The notes below the pieces were generated by a model, which worked only from the letters and a program-made list of their open reading frames with translations, made no database searches and was not told the DNA's origin. Positions 42,524 through 55,336 of a stretch of DNA of 64,000 nt are shown piece after piece. The position numbers and the translations under genes are program-made. Source of the DNA: Bacteroidota bacterium (GTDB lineage Bacteria; Bacteroidota; Ignavibacteria; Kapaibacteriales; HRBIN21); the NCBI GenBank assembly GCA_030550275.1, contig JAUQPR010000005.1, positions 83,899 through 147,898 of the forward strand. The letters are read 5' to 3'. Each line of letters opens with the position of its first letter. The first letter of the stretch is position 1.

Positions 42524-44279
42524 GCTCCTCTGCGGTGCACTGTGTGCTGCCGCAATGGGATGTGCCAGCGCGCCACCAATTGAGCCAGAATATGTCATCG
42601 CGCCGCGCGCGGTCTCTGCCGGCGCCGAGGCAACGCTGAGCTGGAGCTTCCGCTTTGCCGATAGCGTCACCATCAGCGGCATTGCCGGTGCCCTCCCGCC
42701 GAAGGGGCAGCTCAAGCTCCAACCACAGCGGACCACTACGTACACCATCACGGCGTACCGCACACGGGATCGGGCACAGCTCCACCGCTCCGTGACCATC
42801 GCGGTGGTGCCTGCAGGCAGCGCAACCGCCGAAGGTGCTGAGACCGCTCTCCCCTCCAGACCACCGGTGGAGTACAGCCCCATGGTCGTTCGCGTCGCAT
42901 ACCCTCCGAACGCTGCACTGCCGCACCAGCTCTGGGTGACCTCTCCGGAGCTGTGGCGGGTGGCTGCGCTCCCCTCACAGCCGCCGCAATGGCACATCGA
43001 AGCCCGGTGTGGAGAACGGCAGTACCGCCTTGCCCCTGAGAGCGTACGGGAGTATACTGACACCAGCGGCTATGAGCTCCTCGTGTGCCTGGATCGCTCC
43101 GAGCTTACCCGCGGAGAGCCCCAAGCCCTCCGCCGATTCCTGCTGGCGGTGTTGCAAGAGCTGTGGAGCGCCGACCGGCTCATCCTGCTGCAGTTCCGCG
43201 AAGTACCTCTGCGCCTTCACCTCCTTACCTCCGCTGATGCTGACCCAGCGGTGGTGGATACGCTCGGACTGCTGCCCGCCGAAGGGCTTTCGGCAGCCTT
43301 TTGCACTCTGCTGCAGGCACTGCAGCACTGGCAGCGCTTGCCTGCAAGCCGCCAACGGCTCCTGCTGCTCATCACCGGCAATGCGGACAATTGCTCCCTC
43401 ATGTGCGAGCTGGAGGAGGTCGCCGACCTTGCCCGAGGGCTGGGGATTCCGGTCTCGGTCGTGCACCTGGGGCTGGCAAGCGAGCGCGCCTCCTGGCGGC
43501 ATCTGGCAGCATACACGGGTGGGCTCTTCGGCGAATTTACCCAGCCCGATTGGGATTCCGTTGCAGCGTGGACCGCTCGCCTGCTGCGCGGACTCCACCG
43601 CCACTACCGCATCAGCCTGCGCATGCCCGAAGGCTGCACTGCAGCAACGCTCCAGCTCCGCACCGCTGCGCAGACCGCCGAATACAGACTCCAAGACGTC
43701 CCTCCGCGCTTTACGCCGGAGTTCCTGCCGGTCTGCCTCTTTGAGCGTGGGGACACCAGCATTGCAGCAGCCTACGAGCCGGTGCTGGAGCGCCTGGCAG
43801 CGCTTCTACGGCTCAATCCCGAACGGGTCGTCGAGCTTGTCGGGCACAGCAGCTTGGAGGGGGACGCCCGGCTGAATTGGGAACTGGGGCTGCGCCGCGC
43901 TCATGCTGTGCGGCAGCGCCTGCTCCGGCTTGGTGTTCCGGCACGGCAGCTCCGCCTGCGCTCCGAGGGGAGCAGTCGTCCGCTGCACTTCCTGCAACAG
44001 CAACCCTGGCAAGCCACCCTCAACCGTCGGGTCGAGCTCCGATGGCTCGAACCCGGAGGCTACGAGCTGCTGCTGACACACGTAGCAACGGAGAGCGCCG
44101 CACTGGAGGCGGTCCGACAGTGGGAGGAGCGCGGCTACCGCGCCTACTACGAGCTCATCGTGCTCAATGGGCAACCCGCCTATCGGCTCAAGCTCTGGGG
44201 ATTCCGCACCACTGCCGAAGCCCTTGCAGCGCGTCGCCAACTCCAGCTCCGCTACGGCGTCCACACGCAGCTCTGGTGA
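42480..44279 (+). CDS. Envelope lipoprotein with VWA-like, OmpA-like and SPOR-like domains
   Basis: The 599-residue protein has an N-terminus with arginines and a hydrophobic stretch ending AAAMGC, a plausible lipobox. A beta-rich Ig-like segment follows (~30-110), then a VWA-like fold (~185-370) with LLVCLDRSE at the MIDAS position and LLLLITGNADN. The OmpA-type peptidoglycan-binding domain (~430-520) has VVELVGHSSLEGDARLNWEL and RRAHAVRQRLLRLGVP. The C-terminal ~65 residues resemble SPOR (YYELIVLNGQPAYRLKLWGF). It would tether the outer membrane to peptidoglycan. Start 42480 overlaps the ClpB-like gene by 44 bases and is the only start giving a signal sequence. Confidence 0.7.
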   Translation: MQAGAWCCGRRPVRELLCGALCAAAMGCASAPPIEPEYVIAPRAVSAGAEATLSWSFRFADSVTISGIAGALPPKGQLKLQPQRTTTYTITAYRTRDRAQLHRSVTIAVVPAGSATAEGAETALPSRPPVEYSPMVVRVAYPPNAALPHQLWVTSPELWRVAALPSQPPQWHIEARCGERQYRLAPESVREYTDTSGYELLVCLDRSELTRGEPQALRRFLLAVLQELWSADRLILLQFREVPLRLHLLTSADADPAVVDTLGLLPAEGLSAAFCTLLQALQHWQRLPASRQRLLLLITGNADNCSLMCELEEVADLARGLGIPVSVVHLGLASERASWRHLAAYTGGLFGEFTQPDWDSVAAWTARLLRGLHRHYRISLRMPEGCTAATLQLRTAAQTAEYRLQDVPPRFTPEFLPVCLFERGDTSIAAAYEPVLERLAALLRLNPERVVELVGHSSLEGDARLNWELGLRRAHAVRQRLLRLGVPARQLRLRSEGSSRPLHFLQQQPWQATLNRRVELRWLEPGGYELLLTHVATESAALEAVRQWEERGYRAYYELIVLNGQPAYRLKLWGFRTTAEALAARRQLQLRYGVHTQLW

Positions 44280-44302
44280 GCATCTGTGGCGGGAAAATCC
44301 GC

Positions 44303-44310
44303 TATCTTTG
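44303..44310 (+). promoter_or_regulatory. TAnnTTTG promoter element (TATCTTTG)
   Basis: TATCTTTG lies 32 bases before the uspA start codon, in the short gap after the lipoprotein gene. Confidence 0.7.
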
Positions 44311-44341
44311 CGCCGTCAGTGAACCATCCGCATTCCGTCTC

Positions 44342-44788
44342 ATGCAGCAGATTGCCGACATCCTTGTGCCAACGGACTTCTCCGAGCATGCCCAGAAAGC
44401 CCTCGAATACGCCACAACGCTGGCGAAAGCGCTTGGGGCAACGCTCCACATCGTGCACGTGGTCGAACCGCTCATCTACCCCTCTGACTGGGGCTACTCC
44501 CAACTGGGCTTGAGCGAGCTGGAGCAGGAGCTCTCGCGAATGGCACAGCAGGAGATCGCTAAGCTCGTCGAGCAGGTACGTGCCCAGGGAATCTCCGTGC
44601 GCGGAGAGGTGCTCTACGGACGCGCCTCCGAGCAGATTATCCGCTACGCCCAAGAGCACAACATCGGGCTGATCGCCATGGGGACGCACGGTCGGAGCGG
44701 ATTGGAGCACTTCCTCTTCGGCAGCACCACCGAACGGGTCTTGCGCAAGGCAAAGTGCCCGATCTTGGCAATCCGCCTTGCTGAGTAG
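44342..44788 (+). CDS. uspA: Universal stress protein UspA family
   Basis: The 148-residue protein has the full Usp fold: ILVPTDFSEHAQKALEYA at the start, and the ATP-binding signature GTHGRSGLEHFLFGSTTERV (G-x2-G-x9-G-S) at ~110-130. It thus belongs to the nucleotide-binding class. Single-domain length. Its own promoter is at 44303; fbp starts 23 bases after its stop and is probably on the same transcript. Confidence 0.92.
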   Translation: MQQIADILVPTDFSEHAQKALEYATTLAKALGATLHIVHVVEPLIYPSDWGYSQLGLSELEQELSRMAQQEIAKLVEQVRAQGISVRGEVLYGRASEQIIRYAQEHNIGLIAMGTHGRSGLEHFLFGSTTERVLRKAKCPILAIRLAE

Positions 44789-44811
44789 GTTACACGCTCG
44801 GGCTGCCCGGG

Positions 44812-45864
44812 ATGGCAATCGTCACAGCGCAGCGCCTGGTAACGATCGAACGGCACATTGCTGAGCAGGAGCACCTTCACCCACATGCAACAGGGGAGTT
44901 CTCGCGCCTCCTCCGAGACCTGCTCCTGGCAATTCGGCTGATTGCGCGCGAAGTGAGCCGCGCTGGGCTGACCGACATCCTGGGCTTGACCGGCACAACG
45001 AACATCTACGGCGAAGCCGTCCGCAAGCTCGATTCCTACGCCAACGAGGTCATCATCCGCGCCATGGAGCCCGGCGGTCACCTCTGCGCTATGGCATCCG
45101 AGGAGAGCGCCGGACCCATCATCCTGCCGCCCGAGCGGCGCGGGAAGTACATCCTGCTGTTCGACCCGCTGGACGGCTCCACCAACATTGACGTCAACGT
45201 CACCATCGGCACGATCTTCTCCATCTACCGCCGTCCGGTCGAAGACACCTCGCGCGAGCCCAGCATCGAAGAGCTCTTGCAGCCTGGGTGTCGTCAAGTT
45301 GCCGCTGGATACGTCTGCTACGGCAGCAGCATCACGCTGGTCTACAGCACTGGGCGCGGCGTGGATGTCTTCACCTACGACCCCACGCTAGGGGAGTTCT
45401 TCCTGACGGTCGAGCAGCTTCGCATCCCGCGTCGGGGCAAGCAGTACAGCATCAACGAAGGCAATGCCCTGCGCTGGGATCCTCGACTGCAGCAGTACAT
45501 CCAGTACCTGAAGACTCCATCCGGAGACGGCAGCCGTCCCTATGCGCTCCGCTACATCGGCACTGCCGTTGCGGACGTGCACCGAGTACTGCACTACGGG
45601 GGCATCTTCATGTACCCCGCCGATAGCGCGAACCCCAACGGGAAGCTGCGCTTGCTATACGAGGCGAATCCCTTAGCGTACCTGGTCGAACAAGCCGGCG
45701 GACGCGCCTCCGATGGCACGCGCCCGATCCTCTCCATCCAGCCGCACAGCTTGGACCAGCGCGTGCCGCTCTTCCTGGGCAGCCCCGAAGATGTTGCCGA
45801 AGCGGAAGCATTCCTGCGGGGAGAACACCCATGGCAGCGCTCGGCTGCCGCCACAGCGTTGTGA
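44812..45864 (+). CDS. fbp: Fructose-1,6-bisphosphatase, class I
   Basis: The 350-residue gluconeogenic enzyme has GGHLCAMASEESAGPI with the metal-binding glutamates (~85-100), DPLDGSTNIDVNVTIGTIFS (~118-137), the GYVCYGSSITLVYSTG strand (~163-178) and LLYEANPLAYLVEQAGGRAS (~282-301). All catalytic Asp/Glu positions are present. Near-standard length with a short N-terminal extension. Downstream of uspA. Confidence 0.95.
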   Translation: MAIVTAQRLVTIERHIAEQEHLHPHATGEFSRLLRDLLLAIRLIAREVSRAGLTDILGLTGTTNIYGEAVRKLDSYANEVIIRAMEPGGHLCAMASEESAGPIILPPERRGKYILLFDPLDGSTNIDVNVTIGTIFSIYRRPVEDTSREPSIEELLQPGCRQVAAGYVCYGSSITLVYSTGRGVDVFTYDPTLGEFFLTVEQLRIPRRGKQYSINEGNALRWDPRLQQYIQYLKTPSGDGSRPYALRYIGTAVADVHRVLHYGGIFMYPADSANPNGKLRLLYEANPLAYLVEQAGGRASDGTRPILSIQPHSLDQRVPLFLGSPEDVAEAEAFLRGEHPWQRSAAATAL

Positions 45865-45891
45865 GGTCACACCTGCTGCACGCAAAGGCAC

Positions 45892-46575
45892 ATGCTGCCT
45901 CTCCACGATAACATTCCTTCCACCTTGCGCCCCGTCGTTATGCTGGGGCTGATCGCCATCAACGTGCTGGTGTTCCTCTACCAGATGCTGCTGCCACAGG
46001 AGGCACTGGAGCAGTTCGTGCTCAGCTATGCGCTCATTCCGGCGCACTTCCTCCAGGCACCGCCGCTGTCGTGGGAGCGGTGGCAGCCGGTGCTGACCTC
46101 GATGTTCCTGCACGGAGGCATCTTGCACATTGCGGGGAACATGTGGTACCTGTGGCTCTTTGGCGACAACGTCGAGGACGCCATGGGGCATGTGCGCTTC
46201 CTGCTGTTCTACCTCCTGTGCGGTGCGGCGGCAGCGGTTGCGCACGTGATGTTCAATCCAACCTCCCTTATCCCCACGGTCGGGGCAAGCGGGGCAATCT
46301 CCGGCGTCATGGGCGCCTACCTGATGCTGTTCCCCCACGCGCGCATCATCACGCTGGTGCCGCTGGGGTTCTTCTCGACCGCTATCGAAGTGCGGGCATG
46401 GTTCTTCCTGGTCTTCTGGGCGCTCCTGCAGTTTCTCAACGCAACGATGCTCCCGCAGGAAGGTGTCGGCGGTGTGGCGTGGTGGGCGCACCTGGGGGGA
46501 TTCATTGCAGGAGCAATCCTGGGACCAGTCCTGCGCCGACCTTCGTACCGCCTGCCCAGGATGAGCAAATGGTAA
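45892..46575 (+). CDS. Rhomboid family intramembrane serine protease
   Basis: The 227-residue protein has six hydrophobic segments. HGGILHIAGNMWYLWLFGDN (~74-93) contains the conserved His/Asn of the oxyanion region. The catalytic Ser is in GASGAISGVMGAY (S133) and the catalytic His in WAHLGGFIAG (H200). The long loop with LVPLGFFSTAIEVRAW between helices 4 and 5 is typical of Bacteroidota rhomboids. Substrate unknown. Confidence 0.93.
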   Translation: MLPLHDNIPSTLRPVVMLGLIAINVLVFLYQMLLPQEALEQFVLSYALIPAHFLQAPPLSWERWQPVLTSMFLHGGILHIAGNMWYLWLFGDNVEDAMGHVRFLLFYLLCGAAAAVAHVMFNPTSLIPTVGASGAISGVMGAYLMLFPHARIITLVPLGFFSTAIEVRAWFFLVFWALLQFLNATMLPQEGVGGVAWWAHLGGFIAGAILGPVLRRPSYRLPRMSKW

Positions 46576-46674
46576 GCCGCCGCTCAGCTCTGCGGCACCT
46601 TTCGGAAGAGCACCTCTGCAGCAGCACCGCACAGAGAAGCAGCGTCGCAGGTCCAACAGCGAAGTGGCTGCAAG

Positions 46675-50787
<4,113 letters not shown>

Positions 50788-50792
50788 CGGGC

Positions 50793-51386
50793 TTACTCGA
50801 CGTAGTCGGCAAGCTCCTCAGCGCGGCGGAGGTGTATCAGGACCTTCGCCTCGGCGAGTTCGGCAACGGCGGCTTTGAGCTCCTCCAGGCTCCAGCCGCG
50901 GTGGTAGGCAAGGTGCCAGATATCCACCGCTCCGAGGCTAATCTCCAGCAGGAGCCGCTGCGCCAGCGTCAAGGGCTCGCCCTTGAGCAGCGCCTCCTGC
51001 GCCATCTCCAGGAAGAGCCGCCCCTCCACAGGCGTGATGTGCGCCGGAGTAAAGTAGTAGTTGTCCACCGTCTGCAGGTCGCAGATGGGGAAGCCGCGCT
51101 GCGGTTCGCGCACCAACTGGGGTAGGAAGGAGATGCCCACGATGTAGGGCTCGGCATCGGGGTCACCCCAGAGGTCTTGCCAGACGGGCGGGTCCGCCTG
51201 GCGCAGCCACTCGAAGAAGCGGATCTCCGCCTCTGGCAGTCGCATCAGCGTTGTGCGCCGCAGCGCTGCTGCAATTGCCTCGGCTTGCTCCGGCTGCAAG
51301 CGTTGGAGCAGCTCCTCTGGGTACTCCACCCAACCGCGCCGCGCTGCCTCTTGCCGGCACCATTCGATGAGCTCAGCAGTCTCCAT
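50793..51386 (-). CDS. Conserved-looking protein of unknown function
   Basis: The 197-residue soluble protein is rich in Glu, Leu and aromatic residues. Recognisable landmarks are WLRQADPPVWQDLWGDPDAE (~62-81), ICDLQTVDNYYFTPAHITPV (~100-119) and a helical C-terminus. No family is known to me. It is downstream of the YfhO-type gene with 11 bases between, so it is likely the second gene of that operon. Start ATG 51386. Confidence 0.65.
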   Translation of the reverse strand: METAELIEWCRQEAARRGWVEYPEELLQRLQPEQAEAIAAALRRTTLMRLPEAEIRFFEWLRQADPPVWQDLWGDPDAEPYIVGISFLPQLVREPQRGFPICDLQTVDNYYFTPAHITPVEGRLFLEMAQEALLKGEPLTLAQRLLLEISLGAVDIWHLAYHRGWSLEELKAAVAELAEAKVLIHLRRAEELADYVE

Positions 51387-51397
51387 CGCAACGCCGC

Positions 51398-53920
51398 TCA
51401 GGTGCGCTGGTTCCTCTGACGATTTCGCCACTGCTGCCATGCACCGAATCCCAGCAGTCCCAGAACGGCGATGTTGACTGCCAAGCTCACAGTGCGCCCC
51501 TGCTCAAAGGCTTCCGAGCGGTAGCGGAACTCCACCGTATGCGTGCCCGGCGGCACGATGATGCCGCGGAAGGCGTAGTTGGTCTTGTAGATCCGCGTCG
51601 GCGTGCCATCCACGAATGCGTGCCATCCCGGCGGGTAGGCAATCTCACTCAGGAAGAGGAAGTTGCGCCCCGGAGCCGTCACCTCCAGCCGGATGTACTC
51701 GTTCTTGTGCACGCGCACGATCACCCGTGCCTGCTCGCCTGCCGGCTCGATGGGTTGCTCGAGCGGCTCTTCGACGAAGGCGAGCCGGCGTGGGTCGAAA
51801 TCCCCACGCTCCAAGCGCCGCAGGATCTCCATCGGTGGCAGCACCGCGACGCTATCCACCAGAAAGGCGCGCGGGTGCATCGCCAAATTCCGGTACACGA
51901 ATGTGCCCGTCTGCTGCGAACGGAACACCAACTGCAGCGCCTCATGCTGCAACTGCTGCGGCACCAGCACGTACTTGACGCTGAGCAGATTCCACAGGAA
52001 GGGATTGGCAATGACCGAGCCGCCGCCCTTCCCCGCCACATCCATGAGGTCCTGGTAGACGCGCAGCTTTGCGGCGTGGTAGCCGTGAATGTTCTCCAAG
52101 AACCAGTACGCCATCGCGTTGGGCACCTGGCTGACGAAATCCGCTACGCGGAAGAGATCGCGGTCCTGCTGCAAGAACTCTATGACGTCGGTCCGGCGGA
52201 AGATCCCCTCCGCTCCCGGGCGGCGCTCCAGCTCCATCGGACGTAGCGCAACCCGCCAGAGGTCCCAGAGCAGCAACCCCACCAGAGCAATCCCGAACCA
52301 TGCGCTCGCAAGGCGCCCTCGGACATACCACCACAGCAGTCCAATTGTGAGCAGCCCGATTGCGGCGGTGATGAACCAATCGCCGATCATCTCCTGCCAG
52401 ATGAACTCGTGCAAATCCGGTGGGAGCTGCTTGCCTGTTGCGCTCTGTGCAACGGCGCGCAGGTAGGCATCCTTAAACCCCAGTGCCACAATCACGCCGA
52501 TGGCAAGCCACAGGGCAAGCCCGCCGGCGGCAATACGGAAGAAGCGCGCACTCACTTGGGGTTCGGGGTTCTCCCGCCAGCGCAGCACCCGCGCAAGCCC
52601 GGAAGCTGCCAGGATCGGGACGGCAAACTGCACCATCACCAACGCCATGCTCGGCGCCCGAAACTTGTTGAAGAGCGGCACGTGGTAGAAGAACAGGTCG
52701 TAGACGAGCGGGAAGTTCTTCCCAAACGACAGCAGCAACCCCAACACCGAGGACACACTCAGCGCAATGCCCAGCGGATCGCGCCGCAACGTCCATGCCC
52801 CAAAGAGCGCCAACACCAGCACGGCAATCCCCATGTAGTTGGCGGCATCGGTGAAGGGCATCTGCCCCCAGTACGTATGCAGCACCACCGGACGGAAGCC
52901 CGTCCGGGGTCCTTCGTAGTGCAGCTTCCCGAAGCCGTAGAAGTTCGGCACCAGGAAGGTGATCATCTCCTGCGGGCTGAAGGACCAGCTCGTGGCGTAT
53001 TCGTAATCGAGCCCACCTTCGGCAGCCTTCTGCCGCTGCAGCGAATCCAGATGGATGGGCAAGCTCCCGCGCGTGGAATACGGCGTGTACTCCCGCACGC
53101 TGAGCAACCGGTCGGCGGACATCCCCGCAGCCAGCACTGCCGCCACTACCGCGCACGCAGCCGCACGCACTGTGCCCACAAGGGATCCCCGCCGCAGCAG
53201 CTGCACCAGCAGCACGCTCAGCCCGTAGATGAGGTAGATGAGCGCAAGGTAGAAGATCATCTGCGCATGGCTGGAGAGCAGCATCACGTGGAAGACCACC
53301 ACCAGCAGCCCGAACCACAGCACCGAGAAGCGCTCGCGCAGCCGCTCCAGCAGGAGCAGCCCGTACGGCAGCGTCATCAACGCCCATGGCTTCGTGTTGT
53401 GCCCAATCATAATCCAGACGATGACAAAGGTGGAGAACACCGCCGCCAGTGCTCCCCAGAAGGCAACCAGGCGATGCCCCACACGGAAGCGCAGCAGGGC
53501 GTAGACACCGATAGCGTAGAGCACGTAGAAGCACGACACCCGTGCGGCATCGCTCCGCAGCACATCCCCTACCACGTGCGTCACCCCGATGGTGAGCTGC
53601 ATGAGGATGTCCCACCAGCGTGTCCCGGTGACAAGGAGCGAAGCAAACGAGGGCATCCCGCTGAAGATGTACGGGATCCACTGCGGGAAGGTCCCCTCGC
53701 GGCGCGCGGCTTCCAGATAGGGCTGGAAGCTCCAGGACGCCAGATTATCTGCGGTCGCAAACACACCGCTCCCAAAGATCGCCGGCGCCAGGAGAATCCA
53801 CACCGCTGCCCACAGCAGCACACAGAGCACAAGGTCGTGGTACCGCTCCGGTACAAGGCGCGAAAGCCAATCCCCTTGCTGCACTGCGCGCCGCTGCGGT
53901 GAGGAGGTGCTCCGAGCCAT
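51398..53920 (-). CDS. YfhO-family polytopic membrane protein (putative glycosyltransferase)
   Basis: The 840-residue protein has about twelve hydrophobic segments (~30-560). The first exported loop carries GSGVFATADNLASWSFQPYL (~50-70) and PQWIPYIFSGMPSF (~80-95), which is the GT-C-like YfhO signature. The C-terminal periplasmic beta domain contains FLSEIAYPPGWHAFVDGTPT (~730-750) with RIYKTNYAFRGIIVPPGTHT (~750-770). One more helix follows, then a basic tail. YfhO homologues modify teichoic acids in Firmicutes; in this lineage the substrate is unknown. Start ATG 53920 is chosen for the family-like length. Confidence 0.88.
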   Translation of the reverse strand: MARSTSSPQRRAVQQGDWLSRLVPERYHDLVLCVLLWAAVWILLAPAIFGSGVFATADNLASWSFQPYLEAARREGTFPQWIPYIFSGMPSFASLLVTGTRWWDILMQLTIGVTHVVGDVLRSDAARVSCFYVLYAIGVYALLRFRVGHRLVAFWGALAAVFSTFVIVWIMIGHNTKPWALMTLPYGLLLLERLRERFSVLWFGLLVVVFHVMLLSSHAQMIFYLALIYLIYGLSVLLVQLLRRGSLVGTVRAAACAVVAAVLAAGMSADRLLSVREYTPYSTRGSLPIHLDSLQRQKAAEGGLDYEYATSWSFSPQEMITFLVPNFYGFGKLHYEGPRTGFRPVVLHTYWGQMPFTDAANYMGIAVLVLALFGAWTLRRDPLGIALSVSSVLGLLLSFGKNFPLVYDLFFYHVPLFNKFRAPSMALVMVQFAVPILAASGLARVLRWRENPEPQVSARFFRIAAGGLALWLAIGVIVALGFKDAYLRAVAQSATGKQLPPDLHEFIWQEMIGDWFITAAIGLLTIGLLWWYVRGRLASAWFGIALVGLLLWDLWRVALRPMELERRPGAEGIFRRTDVIEFLQQDRDLFRVADFVSQVPNAMAYWFLENIHGYHAAKLRVYQDLMDVAGKGGGSVIANPFLWNLLSVKYVLVPQQLQHEALQLVFRSQQTGTFVYRNLAMHPRAFLVDSVAVLPPMEILRRLERGDFDPRRLAFVEEPLEQPIEPAGEQARVIVRVHKNEYIRLEVTAPGRNFLFLSEIAYPPGWHAFVDGTPTRIYKTNYAFRGIIVPPGTHTVEFRYRSEAFEQGRTVSLAVNIAVLGLLGFGAWQQWRNRQRNQRT

Positions 53921-53941
53921 CCCTCTCTCCTTCGGCAAGTC

Positions 53942-54712
53942 CTACCTCTCGACCATGCTAAATAGGAGCGGCTCTGCGCTCAAGACCCGCTCCAGGTACA
54001 CCGGCATCATTGCCCGCCACGTGGGCCAGTCGTGCGCCCACTCCGCTCCCCATAGCTCGGCAACGTGGGGAATCGCCTTGCTCGAAAGGACACGCGATAG
54101 CTCCAGCGTTGCCTCTGGGCGCTCATACGCCCCTTGCCCGCTGGCGAAATACTGCTGCGGACGCGAACGCAACAGCGGCAACCACACGGAGTCATCCAAG
54201 TTCGCCAAGTAGTGCACCGGGGAGTTGAAGTAGCACTCCTCGTCCATGTAGCCGCCCGTGTAGGCAAGCAGGTTGTACTCTCCACTCATCGCGATAACGC
54301 CCACGAAGAGGTCCGGACGGCGGAAGAACAGATTCGCCGCATGGTATGCCCCAAAGGAAGCCCCGGCGGTGAGAATTGGCTGCCGACCGCGGCAATCGGC
54401 GTAGATGAAGGGCACCACCTCCTCGGTGATGTACCGGTTGTACGCGCGATGGCGCTGGGAACGCACCGCCGGAGGCACCTCCGGTGGCGCCAGCCAGCTC
54501 TCGGCGTTGAGGCTATCGACGCAGTAGAGCTTGCAGCGACCGCTTTCGAGCCACCCTCGGAGCGCCTCCACCAAGCCGAAGCGCTCGTACTCGAGCGCAT
54601 CCGCCATTGCCGTCGGGAACATCAGGATCGGAATCCCCCAGTGCCCGTAGACGACAATGCGCAGTGTGCGCTCCGCTGCCGGACTCCACCACGAATGCAG
54701 CTCGCGTCGCAT
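53942..54712 (-). CDS. Alpha/beta-hydrolase, esterase family
   Basis: The 256-residue esterase has nucleophile elbow GASFGAYHA (~143-151), an Asp/His end in LWGAEWAHDWPTWRAMMP (His ~231), and a YGHWGIPILMFPTAMADALE start (~21-40) resembling putative esterases of the EsD/YbbA-like group. No signal peptide. ATG 54712 gives a ~25-base leader from the TAGTTTTG promoter; an in-frame GTG at 54733 is also possible. Confidence 0.8.
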   Translation of the reverse strand: MRRELHSWWSPAAERTLRIVVYGHWGIPILMFPTAMADALEYERFGLVEALRGWLESGRCKLYCVDSLNAESWLAPPEVPPAVRSQRHRAYNRYITEEVVPFIYADCRGRQPILTAGASFGAYHAANLFFRRPDLFVGVIAMSGEYNLLAYTGGYMDEECYFNSPVHYLANLDDSVWLPLLRSRPQQYFASGQGAYERPEATLELSRVLSSKAIPHVAELWGAEWAHDWPTWRAMMPVYLERVLSAEPLLFSMVER

Positions 54713-54743
54713 CGAATCTCGCACGTGACCCACAGACGCAGCT

Positions 54744-54751
54744 CAAAACTA
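54744..54751 (-). promoter_or_regulatory. TAnnTTTG promoter element (TAGTTTTG)
   Basis: On the minus strand TAGTTTTG lies 31 bases before the esterase ATG. The divergent gap also holds the 12-bp palindrome GGAAATATTTCC (54758-54769), a possible operator. Confidence 0.6.
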
Positions 54752-54822
54752 CGCCAGGGAAATATTTCCACCGGGCGCGCGTCTGCCACGCCAGCGCTGT
54801 CCCAGTGCTCCACGCACCGCCC

Positions 54823-55329
54823 ATGGAACCGTGGCTGCAACCCGAAGACGAGCTCGCCGCCCCGCAGGTGCGCGACCTGCACACAAGCCTGCAGCAAGCA
54901 CTCTACTGGGCGCGGCAGCACCTGGAGGTCACCCCAGAGGAAGCGCTCTGGTGGGAACCCGCTCCAGGAGTGCCCTCCATTGGGGCGCGCATCCAGCACC
55001 TCATCCGCTCCAGCCAGCGCCTTGCAGCCTACGCCTTTGACCCCGCCGCCGACCCCGAGCAGCTCGCTGCCCATGCGGCACAGGACTGGCTCCCCAGCCG
55101 CTGCAGCAAGCAGGAGCTCCTGCAGGAGCTGGAGGTAACCTTCCGGCAGCTCCAGGAGCAGCTCCGCCGCGCAGAGCCAGAAGCCTTGCAGCAGCCCTGC
55201 TTCGTCGGGCGCAAACGCCTTCCCGTGCGCCGCTCCACCCTCGTGCACCACATCGCCGAGCACGCCTCCTACCATGCCGGTCAGCTCATCGTGCTGCTCC
55301 GGCTCTGGCAAGCTCAACATCGCACCTGA
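54823..55329 (+). CDS. DinB family metal-dependent protein
   Basis: The 168-residue four-helix-bundle protein has the DinB metal triad: [11 protein letters not shown] (His ~59) and the closing pair [14 protein letters not shown] (His ~146 and ~150/154). DinB-like enzymes include thiol-dependent transferases; presence of bshA in the same genome segment makes a bacillithiol-S-transferase a reasonable but unproven idea. The next gene begins seven bases after its stop. Confidence 0.85.
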   Translation: MEPWLQPEDELAAPQVRDLHTSLQQALYWARQHLEVTPEEALWWEPAPGVPSIGARIQHLIRSSQRLAAYAFDPAADPEQLAAHAAQDWLPSRCSKQELLQELEVTFRQLQEQLRRAEPEALQQPCFVGRKRLPVRRSTLVHHIAEHASYHAGQLIVLLRLWQAQHRT

Positions 55330-55336
55330 GCCCACC

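Noticed and set aside
54758-54769. GGAAATATTTCC as an operator
   Set aside because: A single 12-bp palindrome without a second copy or adjacent regulator gene is not enough evidence.
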